Assembly (NCBI GenBank): GCA_008711295.1
Contig: VUYV01000088.1
Location: forward strand, 3,621,217-3,685,216
Reading direction: 5' to 3'
Source of the DNA: Anarhynchus alexandrinus
Taxonomy: Eukaryota; Chordata; Aves; Charadriiformes; Charadriidae
DNA: 64,000 nucleotides
This document shows, piece after piece, positions 1 to 11,308 of the stretch; positions within the stretch are counted from its first letter, which is position 1, and the number at the start of each line of letters is the position of its first letter. The notes beneath the pieces were generated by a model. The model made no database searches, was not told the DNA's origin, and saw only the letters and a program-made list of their open reading frames with translations. The translations under genes were made by a program, and so were the position numbers.

Positions 1-855
1 TTTTTCAGACTTTATGAAAAAAGTCTCCAGAGAAGCTGCATAGAATGATGTGAGGGGTTTTTATTGCTCCTTGTTGCATTTTTTGTTATCCTGAGTCGAT
101 CCACTCCTGGCTTCCCTCATAAATTTCAAAACTGTATAAAAATTATATTTTCAAATTAGCACAATTTTTACACTTTTAATTTCAATTTGAGTGTTTCTCA
201 TGATATAGAAGGTAATAAAGAAATTCAGGTGAGAAGGATGGGTGATGGAAATAAGTAAAAAGTACCATTATGTGTAAAGTTACCTGCATCCTGATGTACT
301 TGGATAGGCAAGGATACAGCTAGAAGGAATATGCGTACTAACTACTTAGTACCTACTTTTTGCATTATAAAGTGCTGAATTCTGTTTTCTGGCTTATCCA
401 CTAAGAATCAGTATGTTGGATGGATATAATTTAGAGCAGAAGTTGGACTGATGCTGTTTTTTATAAGAAATGCACATTGTATCACCATCCTAACACCCAA
501 AGTCAGTAGACGCAGTTTAACTTGTATGAACTTGTCAAAGCAAATTTTGTTCGCTTTTCCTTTGATAACATCCAGTTTCATTTGATATGTATCTATCTCA
601 TTTATGTCTATAAATTTAGCTGAACTCTGTCCTCCAAAACATTTGCTAAGATTTTAATTTAGATGAATTTGTTTCAACAGATTTGATAATTATCATCTTG
701 CATTGAAAATGATACTTCATTTTGTCCATAGGCAAGGAGAGAAGGTCCATCTCTTGGAACTATTAAAACAGATGTGAGAAAACACTTGAAAGCATGTTTT
801 AGAACATGGTATTTCACTAAGAACAGGACAGTTCCTGTCTATTTAAACCAGGACA
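1..855. other. Unique AT-rich non-coding DNA
   Basis: No gene or recognisable repeat is seen here. A short perfect inverted repeat, 7-base arms GTACTAA/TTAGTAC around a 4-base loop, lies at 335-352. The 11-mer AAACCAGGACA at 845-855 equals the terminus of the LTR that follows and may mark an LTR boundary. Confidence 0.6.
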
Positions 856-1456
856 TCTCTGTTTTCTATTATTCCATTGGATTATATACTGCCGCCACCT
901 TCTGCGCAGGCGCGACCTTGCTACCAGCCCGGCACAGGAGCCCCAACTATTCCCCGGCTTCGGTTGGAGGTGGCGGCAGTTCACTACCCCAGGCTAACCC
1001 CAGCGAGACGCGGGGATTCAGGATCGGGATCACAGGCAGACGAACAGAGTCCTCCTCAGACGCTGGCCATTGAAGGAAGAGAGAGCTGACCCTTTGATCC
1101 CTCAGCTTTTATACTGAGCATGATGCAGATGGGATGGAATACCCTGTTGGTCAGTTTTGGGTCACCTGTCCTGTCCGCTCCTCCCCGCAGGTGGGACCCC
1201 ACTATGTTTTTCGCTTCTGCCCTTCCAACGGGGCAAACAGCAAAGTTGGTTGGCCTTGGGTGTTATGGCAATAAGTATAAGCAAGAGCCTCTCTGCATAC
1301 CATGCCTGGGCATCAGCTATAAACATTGGTCTTATCACTCTGAGAAAGTGAACATTGTCTGCACAATATGCTGTTCATTTCAGTAGTTAGAAGAGGCCCA
1401 GCTAAGAAGCAAAGTTACTGAACAAAATTGGTTCTGTTTTACCTCAAACCAGGACA
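856..1456 (-). mobile_element. Avian endogenous retrovirus LTR, antisense, probably solo
   Basis: Read on the minus strand this segment starts at 1456 with TGTCCTGGTTT, the characteristic start of a large group of avian ERV LTRs. A U3-like region with the phrase GGGTATTCCATCCCATCTGC follows, then a TATA box (TATAAAA, complement of 1107-1113). Beyond that is a GC-rich stretch at about 880-1080, placed where R and U5 would be. No gag, pol or env sequence flanks it, so it is most likely a solo LTR left by recombination. The right boundary is clear. The left one (856) is inferred from a second copy of the same 11-mer that ends at 855, so the U5 end is uncertain. The small ORFs across it are incidental. 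Confidence 0.75.
1106..1116 (-). promoter_or_regulatory. TATA box of the antisense LTR
   Basis: The minus strand reads CAGTATAAAAG, a good TATA box about 340 bases inside the LTR from its TG end, which fits the U3/R boundary of avian ERV LTRs. Whether it still initiates transcription cannot be seen from the sequence. Confidence 0.5.
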
Positions 1457-2331
1457 ATTAGATAGGTCCCATAGTAGTTACACAAAATGTCATTTTTTAA
1501 AAAGGACATAAATCTTCAGAGGCTACAGAAACTTGGTGAATGGAGTTTAACATTCAAGTTGTTTTTACCAAATGAAATGAAAGCCCTTGCTCTTCTGTCC
1601 TTCAAGCGGGTAGTAAAGTGGTTGGGGGAATTGACGCATGTGAAGTTTTTACCATGTTATAATGCACTTCCTTATTTATTGTGATGCCAACTTTTTAATT
1701 TTGGAAGAAGTATAATCTTTTATGATACTATTGACCATCATTTTTTAAAACTTGGCCTTATAAATCCAGGTGAAGTTTTTATATAAATCTATTTAGATTT
1801 TTTAATGACATATAAAGCTTCAGTGGTGAAAGAAGCATTCAGTGCATTTAATATTACTGAACACAAGGATGCAACCATTAATCCACTCTCTTGAGCTGTC
1901 TTCTGTAGCACTTTTTTGAAAGGGGAAATAAAGTTATCTCTTTAACAAGATAATATTGGCAGCCAGAATGAATCACAGTTATAGTCATTTATGATGACAC
2001 CTGCAACCCTCCTCTTCCTCCCAATGCTATTATCTTTCAACTTACCTTGACTCACAGGCAGCTTGACACGGAGTCATTTGCATTTCAGAGGTAAATAACA
2101 TACCAATTTAAAAACATTCCCAACCTGCATTATGAAAGTGGCAGTGCAAAAACTCCAGTTGTATATATGTCCATTCTTTCCCAGAGACAACTGTACTGGG
2201 CACTGACTTTACTGAAATGTTGGTCCAACAGTGTATTAAACACTCTAATTGTTCTGACTTCATCTTGTTAAAGGTCTTCATTACTGGACAACTATTTTCA
2301 CTAGTAAGGAAACAAAATAACTGTTGTGGTT
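1457..2331. other. Unique non-coding spacer between two LTRs
   Basis: AT-rich sequence with no recognisable gene, retroviral coding remnant or repeat. The absence of internal retroviral sequence argues that the two neighbouring LTRs are separate insertions and not the two ends of one provirus. Their sequences are also clearly different subfamilies. Confidence 0.55.
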
Positions 2332-2650
2332 TAACTCCAGCTGGCAACCAAACCCCACACAGCCACTCACTCACTTTCCCCTGGTGGGATGGGGAGAGAA
2401 TCTGAAGGGTAAAAGTGAGAAAAAAACTCATGGGTTGAGATAAAGACAGTTTAGTAGGTAAAGCAAAAGCCCCACATGCAAGCAAAGCAAAACAAGGGGC
2501 TCATTCACTACTTCCCATCGGCAGGCAGGTGCTCAGCCCTCTCCAGGAGAGCAGGGCTCCATCACCTCTAGCAGTTGCTTGGGAAAGCAAACACCATCAC
2601 TCCGGACATCCCCCCTTCCTTCTCCTTCCCTCAGTTTTTAATTGCTGAGC

Positions 2651-2660
2651 ATGACGTCAT
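2651..2660. promoter_or_regulatory. Perfect CRE palindrome in LTR U3
   Basis: ATGACGTCAT is a complete palindromic cAMP-response element, the binding site of CREB/ATF bZIP factors. It sits in the U3 part of the LTR, where related avian LTRs also carry it. It is still intact although the nearby TATA box has changed. Confidence 0.6.
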
Positions 2661-2831
2661 ACGGTATGGAATATCCCTTTGGTCAGTGGGGTCAGCTGTC
2701 CCGGCTGTGTCCCCTCCCAGCTCCCTGTGCACCCCCAGCCTACGCGCTGGTGGGGTGGGGGGAGAGGCAGAAAAGGCCTTGACTCTGTGTGAGCACTGCT
2801 CAACAACAATGAAAACATCCCTGTATCATTC

Positions 2832-2931
2832 CTGTGCAACCTGTTGTAGGTGACCGTGCTCTGGCGGGGGGGTTGGACTAGATGATCTCCAGAGGTCCCT
2901 TCCAACCCTGACTATTCTGTGATTCTGTGAT
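2832..2931 (+). mobile_element. CR1 3' tail inserted in the LTR
   Basis: Sense-orientation CR1 3' end: TTGGACTAGATGATCTCCAG, then GAGGTCCCTTCCAACCCTG, then two copies of the octamer ATTCTGTG. The copy is heavily 5'-truncated, to about 100 bases. It interrupts the LTR and must therefore be younger than it. CR1 insertions usually make no clear target-site duplication, and none is obvious here. Confidence 0.9.
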
Positions 2932-3018
2932 CATCAATGCTATTTTCAGCACAAATCGAAAACATAGCCCCATACTACTATAAAGAAATCTAACTTGATC
3001 CCAGCCAAAAACAGAACA

Positions 3019-5710
3019 GTAATTTACATTATGAAATTGACTAAAAGCTGGAAATATTGTCCAAAAGTTTTTAGTTAGTTAGCTAAAAAGTGGAAATTTT
3101 TGAATGAGGCGAAAAATAACATTTTGAGAAAACAAGTTATTTTTTAAATGAGAAAACACTGGGGCAAGCAATGGCTCCCTTGATCACTGCTTTTGTCATG
3201 CCAAGAGCCAAGCATATGCTCTCCATCTGCAGAATTTCCATTCCATATTGAAGACCAGAAAATAAATCTTAATGAGCCATAAGTTTATTTCCCATGAGCC
3301 AGATTCTGATCCTTTACTTCTACAGAGTACTACATCATCTTCTATTCAATACCACTGAATTCTCATTGCCACACAGTTTTATTTGTCACAACTGTGTGGT
3401 CCTGCAAGAGCCACTTTATAAGTATACATAGAAGATGTTGAAACAAATACAAGTAATATTTTTCACCCAGAGAAGGGATTTTTTCAAAATGCACCTAAGC
3501 AATATGGAATCAGAAGTCCCACTTGCCCTTGATGGAACTTGTTTTTCCAGTTCGCGGAGGCTGGTTCACCCCTGAGAATCTCTACGGCAGATTTTCAGAA
3601 GTCTAAGCACACTTCAGGAATTAGCAGCTCCAGCATAAAGCATCTTATGGTGGTAGGAAAAAAATAATATTGCCACACCATATGTCAAAATAATGTTGGG
3701 CTTTTTCTTTCTTTTATAGATGAAGCAATGTGGAATTAAATGATGGCTACAAAGGAAGGAGATGGAGGAGGCCTATGGCAGAGTGCATTTTGGAGAGAGG
3801 TAGGAGGATGAGTATGGTCTGTTTGGTGTGGAGGAGATACAGTGGAAAAGAGGGACTGAGCGATGTGACTGAACGGGTTGTGGCAAAGGTATTTATCTTG
3901 CTTTTTCTCCATGTTTCCCATACCATCTTCCTCTTCTCTAGTACAGCATCTAAGAGTACTTTCTGTGTAACAATCTCTCCTCATCCTGTTGTGAGTAAAT
4001 CTCTTCCAGCAAGTAACGTAACTGAGATTTTCTCTCTTTTTCTCCCCCTCTCAGCTGCCCCGGGGAAGCAGACTTTTTTCAGCTTTCTCTAGCTCCTGGC
4101 ACGTGCATGAAAGTGGAAAGGAGGAAAGGGAAAGAGGGTGCCAGGCTGGTCTAGGGGGCTGGGATCGCTCCAAAAAGTGGGTAAAGGAGAAGGGCGTGAT
4201 CCCCTTGCTACTGCTGGTTGGGGTAGGTGAGAAGCAGGAATGGCTGTGGCTAGAGGAGGTCACTAGAAAAGTTTCCCCCGAGCTTTGGCAGAGAGGCCAT
4301 GGGCACCATGACATGGTCTGATGTCCCTGCCCCTGTGAATCTGCCCCCAGCAGTCCTAAAAATACAGCCTGTTTTCTGGTTGGTTTTTTTTGCCAGAAGC
4401 CCAAGGGATCACCCGTGGAGTTCATCGGACTAACTCACTCCTTGGCGTTTTTTTAGTAATTACTCCATTTATTTGGTGTTTTCCACAAAATTGTTGTTTT
4501 CCACCTGTCAAAGTGTTGCTGAACAAAAAGAAGGCCTTTAGATTTCTGATGATGACTAAACCTTACAGTTCAGGAGTCACTAAGCAAGACTTCTTGTGGT
4601 AAAATAATCATAGTCCAACTAAATGGGTAATTTTTTTTGAGCATTTTTCTAGCACAGATCTAACTAATAAGTAAACAGCACATTCCTGTCGGGCTTTCTG
4701 GTAAAAGGAACAGAGCAGAAGGCATTATTTTCTAGTCTAAAACTTATGTTGCCATGTTAACTATGTTTAAGTGTTAAAATATTGACTGAAGAGAGTTTTG
4801 AGTTAAAGAGCGAGAAGTATATAATGGTATGTTAAAGGAAAGATGGGTTTAATGAGCACATTTCAAGTACGACTTTCTACTGCGAAAGCGTTATGAAGTA
4901 TTTAAATAATGAGACTAGAGCAAGAATTACAAGTTTATTTTCACACTTTCTTCCCATATCCCTAGGCAGTACAGATGTCACATCTTCGCTGTTTCCCTGC
5001 TCCCTAAAAATTACAGCAACATTAAAAGGCAAATGTCTACTTAATATTTATACAAAGAAAGACATTGATGGGTAACATCTCATCTGAAATGCTTTCTCGT
5101 TAGAGAAATTGCATTAGGAACATAATACCTTGCAAGCCTATCTAGGCCAGAAGTCTAATCAAATTAACACCACTTCAGTGCTAATGAGGACTGGTAGTTA
5201 TTCACCTTAATTAGCCATTCTGAATAAATATATTTTTAGCACCATGCCATTTAGGTGGCTCAGATCTATGATCCCTTCCAACGTCTCATGACCTTAGCGA
5301 TGAAGTTACAGAAGCAGAAGGAATATCAACAGAGGAAGAAGTTTTGACACTCCCCTTACACTCCTAACATAAACCAGGTCATGTCCTTGGTGAATGTGTT
5401 CCCAATATAAAATGCAGATGATCACAGTAATACGTTACTATTTTTGAAACACTGAATGGGACTTGCAGATTGGGGTCTGCACGGTCCCAGTGGGACTTTC
5501 CTTATAGCTGCTGGGAGCTGCAAATCTGAACGTGCAACAGCAACAAGGGAGATGGCCTGGGAGTGTGCACTAACCTGCTCGTCCATGACTCATTTTGGAT
5601 TTACCTTCGGAAAGGGGATGTTCTCTGTGTGTTGTAGAGCCGTCAATTTACAACTTCTATAAAAATAAAGATTATGCATATGTGTGTGGACATTTGTTTC
5701 ACATTAACAG
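3019..5710. other. Unique non-coding DNA
   Basis: No gene is recognised. Longest open frames are about 120 codons on either strand and overlap each other, with biased low-complexity residues, so they look like chance. The stretch around 5240-5290 contains GATCCCTTCCAACGTCTCATG, which resembles the end of an old sense CR1, but it is too short to be sure. Confidence 0.5.
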
Positions 5711-5868
5711 TGCCCAAGGTAGCCCCAGAACCATGGTTGTCAGATGAATGTTTGAAAATTCGTCATATTTTAGTCTTAGTGGCAGTTTGCTTTTGTTTGA
5801 TTATATCAATTATGTTTGGATTTTTCCTTTCTAACCAACAAGACGTACTACCAGATCTTTTAGAATAA
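5711..5868 (+). CDS. Candidate small exon or micro-ORF with one membrane helix
   Basis: After a plausible splice acceptor (TTTCACATTAACAG, ending 5710) an open frame of about 51 codons runs to TAA at 5866-5868. It encodes a proline/acid-rich start (PKVAPEPWLSDE), a basic patch (KIRH), a hydrophobic run of about 21 residues (ILVLVAVCFCLIISIMFGFFL) and a short polar tail ending DLLE. This pattern (basic flank, then helix, then acidic tail) is typical of a single-pass membrane protein. The same frame extends upstream to an ATG at 5674, so a 64-codon micro-ORF is the alternative. I do not recognise the family. It could be the last exon of a plus-strand gene, a pseudogene fragment, or chance. Confidence 0.3.
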
Positions 5869-8800
5869 AGAACATAACACACAGGTTCATTGCAATCAAT
5901 TACAGGTGCGTTTCAGTTTACTTAACACCTGTGAATTCCATTTTAGCTGCAGAATTCAGTCCATACAATTAAGATGAAATGAGGTGTTCAGTACTTGCTC
6001 AGATTCAAATGCAAATAAATCCCTTTAGCTTTACTAAGAACTAGACGGGCATTACATGGAGAAAATAGGCTTGGAACAGTCTGGGAAGGGTTTGTTTCAC
6101 TTCCATGGTTTTTCCTTGATCAGCTTTGAGACAGGAAGAAGGAGGCAGACTGGGGATCTTCCTGTTTACATGTTCCAGTGGGAAACCCTTTCAAGTTCTT
6201 GTCATTTAAACCAAATGTTCTGTTGAATGCAGATGATATTTTTTTTAGATGGGGATTTTACATTATTATCAATTAATGTCACAAACACAGTCTCGTCCCT
6301 CTTTCTTTATTGGGAATAGTCATTATTCTAGAAGAAAAATCTTTCAGCATTTGTAACTCAAAAGCTGATTCTCTAAATCCTTTAATCGCTGTCCTGTGTG
6401 TATCTTTCTGTGCAGATGCAGTGATTATCCTTAAGTTCAAATATATGGATAAGATTTGCTAAGCTAAAAGAAAAATATGATTATTTAATGATTGGGATTC
6501 AGAAAAGGAGAAGCCTCCTTTATAAATTTTCTTTAGCAGTAAAGCAAATTATGTTTTTCCTTACCACAAACAAATCTTCCCATGGCAGTCTTTGACAGCA
6601 ATTGCAAGATATATGGATTCAGATTGCGGGCCCAACATGAATTTAGATACTAAAAATGTACTCTTAAGGAAAAACAAATAGCTGAGGAATGGGATAGAGT
6701 TGGTAGAGGCACTGTCATTTTTGTGCAGAATCTCAGAGTTTTTGACAACAACAATATCTTTATTTCCCTCCGCAGTGATCAAGCAGCAGCCCGAATGGAG
6801 GGAGCTCTCCCGTCAGACTGGCTTTGAAATTCGTGAGAGAAAGAAATCAGCACTTCAGGGCATTTTTGCTGGGTGCTGGTAACTGTTCAGGCAGTCCTTA
6901 CTCTGATGCTGACTCATTCTTGCTCCTTGAGCCCATCACTGGAGACGTCTTGGAATTATTCAATTCCTTTAGACATCTCCGTGTCTAAAGTTTGCAGATA
7001 CCTGATTTTCAGAGCTTCTCATAGATGGCCCTTAAAAGAAGTCCTCGGAAGTGATAACGTTTTGTCCCTCTAAAAAATTGGAGTCCTCAGCCATCATTTT
7101 TATATTTGCCCCATGGCTTTTGCTTCCCACACATTTGGGAATCGTCACACTGAAACATGTATGACACTGTCTCACATAACTGAGAAGAATGTACTGAAAA
7201 AGTCTCCCATCACACTGTTTTCCCTGTTGGAAGCTTCTTGCTTTTTTCTGTTTCTTTGCTAATGCAGTGTATGGTTTCTTTATTTTTGCAATGATATGGT
7301 TTTGAAGAGGAACCTTAATAGATTTTTCAGTTCCTATAAGGAGCACAGAGATAAGAATCAGCCAATGTCTAGTTGAAATGAAGGTAGGATTGTTATACAG
7401 TTATAGTTTAAGGATACAAGTGAGAAAAAATTTGCAAAGAGAGGAAATACCATTTCTTAGATATTCTTACTGCCAGCTGGAAAAATACACAAGCTTTTAG
7501 ATTCACTGGGTCTTTGGTCCTAAGAACCAGAGAGCTGAAGCTAAGGAGAGTTTGGAAACTGCTCTGAATTTAACTTAATTATGTTATCTGATTAGAGAAT
7601 TTCAAAGAAAAAAAAAACAGTTGGTATCTAAGCAGAGCAGGATACTTAATCAGAACAGAAGTAATAACATTTGTAGCCCCTGTGGTTTGTAGAGACATAA
7701 AGACAGGTAATTATAGCACAAAAGCTAGTGACTAGCTGGAATGAGATTTGAGGAAAATTACTATGTGTCAGATCAATGTGTCTCTACTGATACAATTATT
7801 TTTGACATCCAATACAGTTATGATTGTGTGTCTAGGCATATTTTTGAAGACCATTTGTAAGTCTTTTGTAAACAGGACTGAGAAATTATATAGAGAGCTG
7901 TTGTTTTCTGGGAAAAGATCTAGAGATAACATGGTGTTTCTTCGCTATATCAGTTGCCTTGCCCAATTTCATGGGGGTGCGCAGCAGTGGCTTGGATTCA
8001 ACCATACAGTTTTCATGAGCATCGGTGATGCAATGGAAGAGGTATTTCTCATTTTGGGATTCACTGCTTGTTCATCTAAGGTATTCGAGGCCTTATTTCA
8101 TCATTAACAGTTTAGATCACGTTGCTTTTTTACAAACCAGTTCTGTAGGAAACGTGTCCGTATGCATCTCAAGTAGCATCAAAGAGGCTTTGATAGATAA
8201 ATAACCAGTCCTTCCAGTTGCGAGTTCATACCACAACAACTTTTAAACAAATCTTTCATGTTATTTTAGTGAGTTCCAGTTGTTTCATATACATACGGAC
8301 AGCACATAGTCAGAAATAGAGACAGAATCTGCATTTTACAAGTCTTCCTGTAACTAACAAAACTAATGAAGCCCAATTTCCCAAGATTTTGTGCACTGTC
8401 GTTAGAATTTCTGCTGTTTAATAAGACACAAACGTGTACTGCATCTTTTCCACCGTCCAAGGTCTTTGCATCTAAACTGTATGAAAAATTAAGCTTGTAC
8501 CATAATCTTCCCTATGAAGTGTTGCTGACAGAGTCTCGTGATTAGTGCTGCCTATTTTCATGAAAATTCCAGAAGCTTGATGTACCTGAGAGTTTTACGC
8601 CTCTTCAAATTTGCATGAAACTTGTCCTGAAGATCAATTAAGTTTATAAAGATGGGATAGGCAGACACATATACACTGACAGTATGACTGCATTAACCTT
8701 CTTCCTCTAAGAAAGCAAGCTAACAATCAAACCACAAGCTTTTATCTCATCTACAGAAAAAATGCCTCCAGCTACAGGGAAGAGCAGGACATTAGTTACC

Positions 8801-8886
8801 AGTGCTGGCAACTGAAGGAGGACTTGTTCCAATTCCCACTGACAGAGTGTGATTGATTGTAAACCAGTAATGTCAATAACTAAAAA
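5869..8886. other. Unique non-coding DNA with one exon-shaped segment
   Basis: Mostly AT-rich sequence without recognisable repeats. The segment 6776-6878 has a strong pyrimidine tract plus CAG before it and CTG|GTAACT after it, and one open frame across it. No homology is recognised. The 119-codon open frame near 7748-8107 does not start at ATG and has no known motif. Confidence 0.5.
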
Positions 8887-9071
8887 TCATAGAATCATAG
8901 AGTCATAAAATGCTTTGGGTTGGAAGGGACCTTAAACTCTAGTTCCAGCCTCCCTGTCACGGTAGGGACACCTTCCACTAGACCAGGTTGCTCAAAGCCC
9001 CATCCAACCTGACTTTGAACACTTCCAGGGGTGAGGCATCCACAACTTCCCTGGGCAACCTGTTCCAGTGC
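8887..9071 (-). mobile_element. CR1 3' fragment, antisense
   Basis: The plus strand starts ATCATAGAATCATAG (inverted octamers). It continues with GGGTTGGAAGGGACCTTAAA, then the conserved CCTTCCACTAGACCAGGTTG and the ACCTGTTCCAGTGC block at the C-terminal coding end of CR1 ORF2. The element is 5'-truncated at about 9071. Several substitutions show it is inactive. Confidence 0.93.
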
Positions 9072-10888
9072 TTACATGGATTTGCTTTAGAACTTGCTGA
9101 GTGTGGCAGAACTTGGATCCTAATTTAGTGTCCCTGGAGCAGAGGTGTAGAAATGGTTGGGCCAAAGTAATGATGACCTCCAAGTTTGTAGGATAGCTGG
9201 GTGGTTGAACACTTACAGAAAGGTTGGGTCCTAGAAGTGATAAAAGAAACCAAACTCTCTGTAATTTAAGAGCCTATGTAATTCAGGAAGTTAGAGGTTC
9301 CCCAGTGCTCCCAGCTGTAAGGTATTGGACTTGAGATGAAGATACAAAGAGAAAGGACTGTTCCAAACTCCCTGAAAAGAGCTGAGCAACCAGCTTCACC
9401 TTGAGACCTTTGAGATAATAGCTCAAGAGGGTGTTATCAGTCGGGACTAAGTGGTGTTTGGCAGACCACAACAGGAAAACAACCCTGAGAACCTTCTAGG
9501 TATGTTGCTGAGTCCATCCACTTTTGCAGAAGTAGAGAATGAAGTACAACCAAACACTAGCTATTTTTCACGTTGCTGTATCATGAAGGCATCCCATCCA
9601 GAACCTTCCACTGTGCTGTGCTAGACATGCTGGGAGCAAACACACCCCCTTTTCTTTCCCTGAGAGTTTGCAGGTGAAGCAGAGGGTGGCAAATACTTAG
9701 GGCACAGGTCAGTGGAGAAAGTACAAATAACACAACACTGGTCTGCAGATAGAAACAAAGTAAATGGAAGATATGGATGGTGAGAAGATTTACTGGTCTT
9801 GTGATGAAAGAAAGTAAGGAGATCAATGAAGCTATGTGAATATTTACAGACAATTCCTCCTGAGAAGCTCTGACATGACCTAGGACGTGAGAAATCCCAA
9901 AGGTGTTTTGTTTCCAAATGTATGACACAGTTTTGTTTCGCTGCCCATCAGAGAACAGTCAGGTGGAATGTGTTAGCTATGGAGATATTAGGCTCTTTGT
10001 TGATAGTTGAAAAGAATATCATTACAAACTCCAGGGAGTCTAAGTGACAGATACTCAGATTTATGTATTTATGTGGATACAAAAATACAGAAATAGCAAA
10101 GTGATTTTGAAATCTTATAGAAGAACAAGCACAAAAAGCAAAAGAACAATAACAGATATAGAAAGAGCACCAGGAATGCATTGCCTTGTAATGTTTAAAT
10201 TCTTCTTAGCACTGTGCCTGCCGCTTACTAGGTTTTTGCACCATTATCAACAATCTCTTTGTGCATTAAATGTTTCAGTGCTCTGTTAAGACTACAGGGG
10301 TTGGTGAAGCTTGGGTTTTATCAAAGAGTGGCAATGATAGGTGGAATGAAGGAGAATGTGGTAATTATTTATAATCTCACTTTAGCATCAAATTACCCTA
10401 TTTTATTATCTCTTCAGCAGCACAGAGAGCACTTGCCTTTGGTTTCACGCACAACACCAACAGGACTGCAGTGAGTCCCTGTATTGCAGTGATGTGCTGC
10501 ACTCGGATACTCATGATCCAGCCAGGAGAAGAAAGCCTATAATATATATCCCTAAATTTCTCTCGCCTCAAATTGTTCAGGTATTGACATTCTTAAAGTA
10601 GAGAAACAATTCACATTTGATAGAACGAGGTCAATTCTGTTAAGATGTTTGCAGGCTGCTCAAGTTTCCCAGAAAAAAACGGGTAATTCATGGACCTGTA
10701 AAGCATTTTGCAGGTTTTTCCTCACAGCCCAGGCAGCTCCCTGATCCTTTAGCGTAACAAGTGCTACAGAAAGGAGACATTATTGCAGGAAATCCACACA
10801 CTTCAAACTTTGTTTGAATTTGGCAAAAACCTTTTGTATGCAACTGTTTCCACTCTAACACTTTTGTGAAAAGGGAAAGTAGTATATA
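9072..10888. other. Unique non-coding DNA
   Basis: No gene, LTR or further CR1 copy is visible. Overlapping minus-strand open frames of 98 and 115 codons at 9581-9928 lack any recognisable domain and are treated as chance. Confidence 0.5.
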
Positions 10889-11308
10889 CATAGAATCATA
10901 GAATGGTTTAGGTTGGAAGGGATATTGAAGATCATCTAGTTCCAACCCCCCTGCCATAAGCAGGGACACCTTCCACGAGACCAGGTATCTCAAAGCCCCA
11001 TCCAACCTGGCCTTGAACACTTCCAGGGATGGGGCATCCACAGCTTCTCTGGGCAACCTGTTCCAGTGCCTCACCACCCTCAGAGTGAAAAATTTTTTCC
11101 TAATATCTAATCTAAATCTCCCCTCTTCCAGTTTGAAGCCATTCACCCTAGTCCTATGACTACATGCCCTTGCAAAAAGTCCCTCCCCAGCTTTCCCAGC
11201 CCCCTTTAGGTACTGGAAGGTAGCTATGACGTCTCCCCGAGACCTTCTCTTCTCCAGGCTGAGCAACCCCAAGTCCCTCAGCCTGTCCTCATAGGAGAGG
11301 TGCTCCAG
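10889..11308 (-). mobile_element. CR1 fragment with C-terminal end of ORF2, antisense
   Basis: About 420 bases of avian CR1. The minus strand encodes the well-known C-terminal part of CR1 ORF2, including [40 protein letters not shown] and [16 protein letters not shown]2 is the endonuclease/reverse-transcriptase polyprotein that drives CR1 retroposition; catalytic domains are absent here. The frame is uninterrupted through the element and runs on about 67 codons beyond its 3' end into unique DNA (open frame 10688-11407). That gives a chimeric ORF with no expected function. Confidence 0.95.

Larger units (their letters stand above)
2332..3018 (-). mobile_element. Second avian ERV solo LTR, antisense, interrupted by a CR1
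   Basis: The plus strand begins TGTTGTGGTTTAACTCCAGC, the complement of the 3' end of a very common avian ERV LTR. It ends near 3018 with ATCCCAGCC...ACAGAACA, the complement of the LTR's TG start. In between are known landmarks of this LTR: the stretch read in plus as GGGTTGAGATAAAGACAGTT (2433-2452), the CRE-containing U3 (2651-2660), and the GTCCCGGCTGTGTCCCCTCC stretch. At about 2830 the LTR breaks off and a CR1 tail of about 100 bases follows. LTR sequence (ATGCTATTTTCAGCACAAAT) then resumes. The TATA box that normally sits just beyond the CRE has decayed. No clear target-site duplication is seen. Confidence 0.85.

Noticed and set aside
774..1386. Overlapping open frames of 64-99 codons at the first LTR
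   Set aside because: They fall in LTR regulatory sequence, overlap in different frames and have no retroviral protein motif.
880..3018. Reading the two LTRs as a provirus pair
   Set aside because: They are different subfamilies and the DNA between them has no retroviral coding sequence.
3730..4092. 120-codon plus-strand open frame after a pyrimidine-rich AG
   Set aside because: No domain recognised, a competing minus-strand frame covers the same bases, and the composition is that of chance ORFs.
5110..5290. Possible very old CR1 pieces (GGAACATAATACC; GATCCCTTCCAACG)
   Set aside because: Only isolated words match, in an inconsistent arrangement; not enough to annotate.
7748..8107. 119-codon open frame with hydrophobic start
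   Set aside because: Begins with TTG and not ATG, has no splice context and no recognised family.
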